A stretch of 11,017 nucleotides of DNA from Solirubrobacteraceae bacterium (GTDB taxonomy: Bacteria > Actinomycetota > Thermoleophilia > Solirubrobacterales > Solirubrobacteraceae). Below, one piece after another: positions 6,149 through 11,017 of this stretch (position 1 is the first letter of the stretch; every line of letters starts with the position of its first letter). The position numbers and the translations under genes are program-made. The notes beneath the pieces are model-generated. The model was not told where the DNA came from, did no database searches, and saw only the letters and a list, made by a program, of their open reading frames with translations. Location: contig JAICJK010000042.1 of the NCBI GenBank assembly GCA_025928415.1, positions 1 through 11,017 of the forward strand, given 5' to 3'.

Positions 6149-6933
6149 TGTTCCCGCTCAAGGACAACATCCCGACCCGGGGCTTCCCGGTCGTCACGGT
6201 GCTGTTCATCGCGATCAACGTGATCGTCTACCTGTTCGTCCAGAAGAAGTCGGGGATCGACTTTGGCGGGGGCTCGCTGAACCAGCCGTCGCTGACCCAC
6301 TACGCCGCGATCCCCTACGAGCTGACCCACCCGGGCAAGGAGTGCGACTACTCCCAGGGGCAGGTGGTCTGCCAGGGCATGGCGGGCGCGGTCGGCTCGC
6401 CGGCGAGCCAGCTCCCGACCTGGGTCACGCCGTTCACGGCGATGTTCACCCACGCCGGCCTGCTGCACCTCGGCGGCAACATGCTGTTCCTGTGGATCTT
6501 CGGCAACAACGTCGAGGACGCGATGGGGAAGGTGCGCTTCGTCGCCTTCTACGTGCTCGGCGGCCTCGCGGCGCTCGCGCTGCAGGTGGCCATGGGGCCC
6601 AACGAGGCGGTGCCGACGCTCGGGGCCTCCGGGGCGATCGCCGCCGTGCTCGGCGGCTACATCCTGCTCTACCCCCGCGCGCGCGTGCTGACGGTGGTCT
6701 TCATCATCCTGTTCTTCACGATCATCGAGCTGCCCGCGATCCTGTTCCTCGGGATCTGGTTCGCCCAGCAGGCGATCTTCGGCGCGCTGGACCTCACCGA
6801 CCCGACCGGGCACGGCGGCGGCGTCGCCTACTTCGCGCACGTCGGCGGCTTCGCCTTCGGTCTGCTGGCCATCAAGCTCTTCGCCCGCCGGCGCAACCCG
6901 ATCGCCGACGGGCCGAAGTACCCGGTGTACTGA
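6148..6933 (+). CDS. Rhomboid family intramembrane serine protease
   Basis: The 261-aa membrane protein belongs to the rhomboid family, which cleaves substrate transmembrane segments within the bilayer. Catalytic residues are present: serine S161 in GASG (159-162) and histidine H231 in HVGGFAFGLL. The HxxxN motif of the oxyanion region is seen as HLGGN (107-111). The N-terminus, FPLKDNIPTRGFPVVTV, is typical of the bacterial subgroup. About six hydrophobic helices can be traced (about 13-32, 93-118, 130-149, 158-175, 178-204, 228-246). The loop after helix 1 is long (about 33-90) and holds C66 and C75, which could pair outside the cell. The GTG at 6148 is the start because it immediately precedes the conserved N-terminus. 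It begins a cluster with the 59-aa protein, the carboxypeptidase and the permease. Substrate is unknown. Confidence 0.93.
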   Translation: MFPLKDNIPTRGFPVVTVLFIAINVIVYLFVQKKSGIDFGGGSLNQPSLTHYAAIPYELTHPGKECDYSQGQVVCQGMAGAVGSPASQLPTWVTPFTAMFTHAGLLHLGGNMLFLWIFGNNVEDAMGKVRFVAFYVLGGLAALALQVAMGPNEAVPTLGASGAIAAVLGGYILLYPRARVLTVVFIILFFTIIELPAILFLGIWFAQQAIFGALDLTDPTGHGGGVAYFAHVGGFAFGLLAIKLFARRRNPIADGPKYPVY

Positions 6934-6935
6934 CG

Positions 6936-7115
6936 ATGCCGGGCGCCCGTCCGATCCTCGTCGCCGCCCTCGCCTTCGTGGCCGTCCTCGGCGCGCTGAC
7001 GATCGCGGTCGCGGTCCGCAACGGCCCGGACGTGCTCACCGTGGCCTCCCTGCTGGTCCTGGCGATGGTGGGCTTCGGCGTCTTCGGCGCCCTGCGCGAG
7101 CCCCCGCCGCGGTGA
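6936..7115 (+). CDS. Small two-helix membrane protein (59 aa), function unknown
   Basis: This short frame begins two bases after the rhomboid stop (TGACGATG) and its stop overlaps the GTG of the carboxypeptidase gene (GGTGAG), so the reading frame fills the gap exactly. The product MPGARPILVAALAF... has two hydrophobic segments, about residues 7-27 and 33-51, separated by the polar hinge RNGPD (28-32), and a short tail ALREPPPR. I do not recognise a family. The exact fit between coupled neighbours and the coherent helical hairpin argue that it is a real gene. It could be a small partner of the rhomboid protease or of the envelope enzymes next to it, but nothing in the sequence proves this. 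No independent ribosome binding site is seen. Confidence 0.75.
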   Translation: MPGARPILVAALAFVAVLGALTIAVAVRNGPDVLTVASLLVLAMVGFGVFGALREPPPR

Positions 7116-8059
7116 GCAGGGCGGCCGCCATCCTCGCCGCCGCCGCACTCGCCGGTGGCGCCCTGGCCGGGTGCGGCGGCTCGGGTGATCCCGCGACCGC
7201 CGCCGCGACGGCGCCCGTCACGCCGCTGCAGGTGGCCAACGGGCCTATCGCGCCCGGCCCGGGCCCCCGGCCCTTGGCGGTCAAGCTCGCCGGCACCCGC
7301 GACGCGGTGGACCCGCACTTCAAGCGCCCGCCGCGGGCCGGGCTGCTGTTCGACCTGGACACCGGCCGAGTGCTGTGGCGGCGCAACCCGACGCGCGCCG
7401 AGCCGATCGCGAGCCTGACCAAGATGATGACCGCGCTGATCGTCGCCGCCCGGGTGCCGCCCGGCGCGAAGGTCCGCGTCACCAAGGAGGCGCTGGCCTA
7501 CAAGGGGTCGGGCGTCGGCGTCCTGCCCAGGGGCAAGTCGGTCGGGGTGTCGGCGATGCTCTACGGCCTGCTGCTGCCGTCGGGCAACGACGCCGCGATC
7601 GCGCTCGCCCAGCGCACCAGCGGCACCGTCGCGGCGTTCGTGCGCCGCATGAACGCCGAGGCCGCCGCGCTGGGGCTGCAGTGCAGCCACTTCTCGTCGC
7701 CGAGCGGCTTCACCGACGCGGGCAACTACTCCTGCCCGGAGGACCTCGCCGCGCTGGCCCGCGCGATCCTCGACGTGCCGCGCCTGGCGAGGATCGTCGG
7801 CCGCCGCCAGGCCGTGCTGCCCTTCCCGATCAAGGGCGGCCGGCTGTTCCTCTACAACAACAACCCGCTGCTGCGGACCGGCTACGCCGGCACGATCGGC
7901 ATCAAGACCGGCTACACCGACGCGGCGGGGCGCTGCCTGGTCGCGGCGGTCAAGCGGCGCGGGCACCGGCTCGGCGTCGTGCTGCTGCACTCGATCGATC
8001 CCGGCCGCCAGGCCAAGGTCCTCTTCGGGCGCGGGCTCTCGTACATGGCGCCGCGATGA
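7112..8059 (+). CDS. D-alanyl-D-alanine carboxypeptidase, lipoprotein (S11 family)
   Basis: The 315-aa product is a penicillin-binding-protein type serine peptidase that trims the terminal D-alanine from peptidoglycan peptides. The three active-site motifs are intact: SLTK (S101, K104), SGN (157-159) and KTG (265-267). An N-terminal signal of about 20 residues ends in LAGC, a lipobox with C21 as the predicted lipidated residue, so the enzyme is probably anchored on the outer face of the membrane. A Pro/Ala-rich linker (about 25-55) precedes the catalytic domain. There is no PBP5-like C-terminal beta domain or amphipathic anchor helix, which fits lipid anchoring. C191 and C208 may form a disulfide. 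The GTG start overlaps the stop of the 59-aa gene by 4 bp, and its own stop overlaps the permease start (ATGA). Confidence 0.92.
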   Translation: MSRAAAILAAAALAGGALAGCGGSGDPATAAATAPVTPLQVANGPIAPGPGPRPLAVKLAGTRDAVDPHFKRPPRAGLLFDLDTGRVLWRRNPTRAEPIASLTKMMTALIVAARVPPGAKVRVTKEALAYKGSGVGVLPRGKSVGVSAMLYGLLLPSGNDAAIALAQRTSGTVAAFVRRMNAEAAALGLQCSHFSSPSGFTDAGNYSCPEDLAALARAILDVPRLARIVGRRQAVLPFPIKGGRLFLYNNNPLLRTGYAGTIGIKTGYTDAAGRCLVAAVKRRGHRLGVVLLHSIDPGRQAKVLFGRGLSYMAPR

Positions 8060-8811
8060 CCGCGGACACCGCGGCGCTGCTCGCCGCCGCCGGGCTCGCC
8101 GCGGGGGCGATCAACACCGTGGCCGGCGGCGGATCGCTCGTGTCGTTCCCCGCGCTGCTGCTGGCGGGCTATCCGGCGCTGACCGCGAACGTCACCAACC
8201 TGCTCGCCGTGATGCCCGGCTACCTGGGCGGCACGCTCGGCTACCGCGCGGAGCTCGCGGGCCAAGGGCATCGCGTCCGCCGCCTCGGGGCGGCCGCGGC
8301 GCTCGGCGCCCTGGCCGGCACGGTGGTCCTGCTGACCGCCCCGGCGAGCGCGTTCGACGCGATCGTCCCCTTCCTCGTGCTGCTCGCCGTCGCGCTGCTC
8401 GTCGCCCAGCCCCGGCTCCTGCGCGCGCGGCGCGCTCGGGCCGACGGCCCGCCGGACGAGCGGAGCCTGCTGCTGCTCGGCGTCATCTTCGCGGGCGGCG
8501 TGTACGGGGGCTACTTCGGCGCGGGCCTGGGGATCATGCTGCTCGCGCTGCTGGCGATCCTCATCGAGGACGACCTGCAGCGCCTGAACGCCGTCAAGGG
8601 CGTGCTGAGCCTCGTCGTCTCGGTGGCCGCCGCGCTCGTCCTCGGCGTGTGGGGGCCGGTCGACTGGCCGGCGTGCGCGGTGATCGCGGTCGCGAGCCTC
8701 GCCGGCGGGCGGCTCGGCGCGGGCCTCGCGCGCCGCATGTCCCCGCTGCTGCTGCGCCGCGTGGTGGCCGTGTACGGCACGGGCGTGGCGATCGCGCTGC
8801 TGCTCACCTGA
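8056..8811 (+). CDS. TSUP (TauE/SafE) family membrane transporter
   Basis: The 251-aa protein resembles the TSUP family of anion transporters (sulfite, sulfonate or organosulfur export or uptake). It is hydrophobic throughout and shows the family's internal duplication: an N-terminal half with AGAINTVAGGGSLVSFPALL (16-35) and ALTANVTN, and a second half with GGVYGGYFGAGLGIMLLALL (147-166) and LQRLNAVKG. About seven or eight helices can be drawn. A basic and polar loop (about 119-136, PRLLRARRARADGPPDE) joins the halves and should be cytoplasmic. The ATG at 8056 overlaps the carboxypeptidase stop by 4 bp, so the two are translationally coupled. The transported substrate cannot be read from the sequence; the link with cell wall and rhomboid genes is positional only. 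Confidence 0.88.
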   Translation: MTADTAALLAAAGLAAGAINTVAGGGSLVSFPALLLAGYPALTANVTNLLAVMPGYLGGTLGYRAELAGQGHRVRRLGAAAALGALAGTVVLLTAPASAFDAIVPFLVLLAVALLVAQPRLLRARRARADGPPDERSLLLLGVIFAGGVYGGYFGAGLGIMLLALLAILIEDDLQRLNAVKGVLSLVVSVAAALVLGVWGPVDWPACAVIAVASLAGGRLGAGLARRMSPLLLRRVVAVYGTGVAIALLLT

Positions 8812-8813
8812 GG

Positions 8814-8826
8814 TGAACGGCGTTCA
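8814..8826. promoter_or_regulatory. Inverted repeat TGAAC-GGC-GTTCA, candidate operator
   Basis: Perfect five-base arms flank a three-base centre directly after the permease stop codon. The element lies where the -35 region of the downstream promoter would be (its right arm covers 8822-8826). Arms this short with no T tract make a terminator unlikely; a dimeric repressor such as a TetR-type protein is a better guess. Confidence 0.5.
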
Positions 8827-8847
8827 GCATCCGGCGCACCGCGCCCG

Positions 8848-8853
8848 TATGAT
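8848..8853 (+). promoter_or_regulatory. -10 box (TATGAT) of the acyl-CoA dehydrogenase operon
   Basis: TATGAT differs from the TATAAT consensus by one base and stands out in this GC-rich DNA. The start of transcription would fall near 8860, leaving a leader of about 38 bases. The -35 side is weak: TTCAGC at 8823-8828 is 19 bases upstream and matches half of the consensus, as expected for an activated or repressed promoter. Confidence 0.6.
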
Positions 8854-8867
8854 CGCCCGAACCGACC

Positions 8868-8879
8868 GACTGGCCAGTC
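8868..8879. promoter_or_regulatory. 12-bp perfect palindrome GACTGGCCAGTC, candidate operator
   Basis: The palindrome lies about 15 bases after the -10 box, just downstream of the expected transcription start and before the ribosome binding site (GAAGGAGG, 8884-8891). It follows ACCGACC, so the local sequence looks like sites bound by TetR-type repressors of fatty acid or aromatic acid catabolism. A protein bound here would block early elongation. Confidence 0.55.
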
Positions 8880-8897
8880 AGCCGAAGGAGGCAGCGC

Positions 8898-10109
8898 GTG
8901 GATCTGAACGACACGCCGGAGCAGGCCCGGTACCGCGAGCAGGTGCGGTCCTGGCTGGACGAGCACAAGGCCCAGGCGCCCCCGGCGTCCGGCGCCTCCG
9001 ACGACAGCTCCTACATCGACGCCCGGCGCGCGTGGCAGCGGCAGCTCGCGGAGGGCGGCCTGGCCGGCATCACCTGGCCCAAGGACTTCGGCGGCCAGGG
9101 CCTGGGCCCGATCGAGCAGGTCATCGCCAACCAGGAGATCGCCGAGGCGCGCGTCCCCGGCATCCTCGACGTCATCGGGATCGGCATGCTCGGCCCGTGC
9201 CTGATCGCCCACGGCACCGACGAGCAGAAGACCCGCCACCTGGGGCCGATGCTCCATGGGGACGAGGTCTGGTGCCAGCTCTTCTCCGAGCCCGCCGCCG
9301 GGTCGGACCTCGCGGCGGTCCAGACGCGGGCCCGGCGCGACGGCGACGGCTGGGCGCTCAGCGGCCAGAAGGTGTGGACGACCAACGCGCAGTTCGCCGC
9401 CTTCGGGCTGCTCCTGGCCCGGACGGACGCCGACGTGCCCAAGCACAAGGGCCTGACGATGTTCATCGTGCCGATGGACGCGCCCGGCGTGACCATCCGC
9501 GGCCTGCGCCAGATCTCCGGCGAGGCCGAGTTCAACGAGGTCTTCTTCGACGACGTCAAGCTGTCGGACGACATGGTCGTCGGCGGCGTCGGCAACGGCT
9601 GGGGCACCGCGCTGACCGTCCTCATGTACGAGCGGCTGACCATCGGGCTCGGCTCGTCCGGCATGGGCTACCGCTCCGATCGCTTCGCCGCGGCCGTGGC
9701 CGCCGACCCGGCGGCCGCGCGCGACCCCGACGTCCGCCGGCGCCTGGGCGACCTCTCCGCCGAGCTGCTGGCGATCCGCTTCACGAGCTACCGGACGCTG
9801 ACCGCCCTGCAGAACGGGCAGATCCCGGGCCCGGAGGCCGGCCTGGCCAAGGTCACGACGGTCAACGCGGCGATCGCCGCGGGCGAGCTGATCGCCGACG
9901 TCGTCGGCCCCGACGCCCTCGCGGAGGACTCCGAGTGGGCCTACATGATCTCGTTCCTGCCCGGCCTGAAGTCGGCGGGCGGCACCGAGTCGATCCTGCG
10001 CAACACGATCGGCGAGCGGGTCCTGGGCCTGCCGCCGGAGCCGCGCCTGGACAAGGGCATCCCCTTCTCCGAGCTGCGCGCCAAGGAGAAGGAGGCCGCG
10101 ACCGCATGA
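8898..10109 (+). CDS. Acyl-CoA dehydrogenase, subunit with catalytic glutamate
   Basis: The 403-aa flavoprotein is a complete acyl-CoA dehydrogenase: N-terminal helical domain (about 1-125), beta domain (about 126-230, with WCQLFSEPAAGSDLA and the WTTNAQ flavin contact) and C-terminal helical domain. It would oxidise an acyl-CoA to the 2,3-enoyl-CoA. The MCAD-type catalytic glutamate position (YEGT) reads AGGT here (360-363), so that base is missing, but E245 in MYERLTIG aligns with the isovaleryl-CoA dehydrogenase-type glutamate. GTESILRNTIGERVLGLP (362-379) is the usual C-terminal signature. The GTG start at 8898 has GAAGGAGG six bases upstream. The stop overlaps the next dehydrogenase (ATGA). 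It resembles the FadE26/FadE29-like subunits of actinobacterial steroid enzymes, though the substrate is not determinable. Confidence 0.9.
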   Translation: MDLNDTPEQARYREQVRSWLDEHKAQAPPASGASDDSSYIDARRAWQRQLAEGGLAGITWPKDFGGQGLGPIEQVIANQEIAEARVPGILDVIGIGMLGPCLIAHGTDEQKTRHLGPMLHGDEVWCQLFSEPAAGSDLAAVQTRARRDGDGWALSGQKVWTTNAQFAAFGLLLARTDADVPKHKGLTMFIVPMDAPGVTIRGLRQISGEAEFNEVFFDDVKLSDDMVVGGVGNGWGTALTVLMYERLTIGLGSSGMGYRSDRFAAAVAADPAAARDPDVRRRLGDLSAELLAIRFTSYRTLTALQNGQIPGPEAGLAKVTTVNAAIAAGELIADVVGPDALAEDSEWAYMISFLPGLKSAGGTESILRNTIGERVLGLPPEPRLDKGIPFSELRAKEKEAATA

Positions 10110-11017
10110 ACCTCGCCCTGACCGACGAGCAGCAGTTCCTGCGCGAGGCCGCGCGCGGGGCGCTGGCCCGCTTCAAGACGATCGAGGCCGCCCGCGAGGC
10201 GCTCGAGGAGGGTGGGCGGGACCGATTGCCCGACCTGTGGCCCACCGTGGTGGAGGCCGGCTGGCCCGGCCTGCTGATCGGCGAGGAGCACGGCGGGGCC
10301 GGGCTCGGCGTCTTCGACGCGATGCTCGTCCTCGAGGAGTGCGGGCGCACGCTGGCCGGCACGCCGCTGCTGGGCCTGCTGCCGGCGACGGCGATCCTGC
10401 AGTCCGCGGGCGACGAGGCGCTGCGCGCCGTCGCCGCCGGCGAGGTCCGGCCGGTCTACGTCCCCGCGCGCCCGCCGGGCGACGCCGGCGACGGCTGGAC
10501 GGCGGACGCCCGGCAGGGCCTGGCCCGCGTCGCGGCCCCGTCGATCGGCGACGACGGCAGCGTGACCGGCGCGGTGGCCTGGGTGCCCGACGCCCCGGGC
10601 GCCGAGCTGTTCGTCGTGGTGGGCACCGACGCGTCGGGCGCGCCCGCCGCGGCCGTCGTCGAGGGCGCCGCGGTCGAGGCGGTCACGCGCTACGACGCCA
10701 CGCGGTCGCTCGGGCACGTCACGTTCGACGGCGCGCCGGGTCGCCGCCTGGCGGTGGGCGCCGACGCGCTGGCCTCGGCGTGGTACGTCGCGCAGGCCCT
10801 GATCGCGGCCGAGTCCCTGGGCACGATCCAGACCACGCTGGACATGAGCGTGCAGTACGCCAAGGAGCGCTTCACCTTCGGCCGCGCGATCGGGTCCTAC
10901 CAGGCGATCAAGCACGAGCTCACCGAGGTCCTGCGCCAGATGGACAACGCGCGCTCGCTGCAGTACTACGCGGGCTGGGCGGGCGAGGACCGGCCGGCGG
11001 AGTTCCCGCTGGCCGCG
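10106..11017 (+). CDS. Acyl-CoA dehydrogenase, partner subunit lacking the catalytic glutamate (cut by right edge)
   Basis: The frame runs from the ATG at 10106, which shares bases with the stop of the first dehydrogenase, to the window edge (304 codons). AAGGAGG at 10089-10095 is ten bases upstream. The protein has an N-terminal ACAD helical domain (MNLALTDEQQFLREAAR; GLLIGEEHGGAGLG) and a short, Ala/Gly/Val-rich middle domain without the SEPxAGSD flavin and substrate motif. The C-terminal domain keeps the helix and flavin-contact motif RFTFGRAIGSYQAIKHELT (255-273). At the position matching E245 of its neighbour there is A229 (YVAQALIAAESLG). The MCAD-type glutamate would lie beyond the edge and cannot be checked. 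Best reading: the structural or flavin-binding partner of an alpha2beta2 dehydrogenase. Confidence 0.88.
   Translation, partial: MNLALTDEQQFLREAARGALARFKTIEAAREALEEGGRDRLPDLWPTVVEAGWPGLLIGEEHGGAGLGVFDAMLVLEECGRTLAGTPLLGLLPATAILQSAGDEALRAVAAGEVRPVYVPARPPGDAGDGWTADARQGLARVAAPSIGDDGSVTGAVAWVPDAPGAELFVVVGTDASGAPAAAVVEGAAVEAVTRYDATRSLGHVTFDGAPGRRLAVGADALASAWYVAQALIAAESLGTIQTTLDMSVQYAKERFTFGRAIGSYQAIKHELTEVLRQMDNARSLQYYAGWAGEDRPAEFPLAA

Noticed and set aside
8814..8826. Intrinsic terminator after the TSUP gene
   Set aside because: The stem is only five base pairs, the loop is three bases and there is no T tract; an operator is more plausible.

Overview
The window is very GC-rich, with G/C-dominated third codon positions, tightly packed genes and frequent 1-20 bp overlaps. 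This points to a high-GC actinobacterium. Protein style (membrane proteins beside central metabolism genes, an IVD-like acyl-CoA dehydrogenase pair, probable leaderless starts) makes the class Thermoleophilia (Solirubrobacterales) my best guess, but no RNA or marker gene settles it.

Layout. (1) 1-917, minus strand: two unrecognised membrane proteins, a 210-aa three-helix protein followed by a single-helix protein cut by the left edge. (2) 918-1062: a divergent regulatory region with palindromes and an 11-bp direct repeat. (3) 1063-6106, plus strand: a complete lipoate cassette, E1 alpha, E1 beta and E2 of a 2-oxo acid dehydrogenase complex, then lipB and lipA. LipB and LipA make the lipoyl group that E2 needs on Lys48. 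The E3 (dihydrolipoamide dehydrogenase) gene is not here. (4) 6148-8811, plus strand: a four-gene cluster with 2-bp spacing or 4-bp overlaps: rhomboid protease, a 59-aa two-helix protein, a lipoprotein D,D-carboxypeptidase (SxxK/SGN/KTG) and a TSUP/TauE-type permease. (5) 8812-8897: a promoter region with a good -10 box and two different perfect inverted repeats, probably repressor sites. (6) 8898-11017: two overlapping acyl-CoA dehydrogenase genes, the second cut by the right edge. The first keeps an IVD-type catalytic glutamate; the second appears to lack it, so they probably form one heteromeric enzyme.

Most of the window is recognisable metabolism and envelope biology. The points most worth following are the split-catalysis acyl-CoA dehydrogenase pair with its two operators, the repeat-dense divergent promoter, a recurring TAGCCT-9 nt-start arrangement suggesting leaderless mRNAs, and the small unannotated membrane proteins. 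I saw no tRNA, rRNA, CRISPR array, insertion sequence or phage gene, and no convincing intrinsic terminator.
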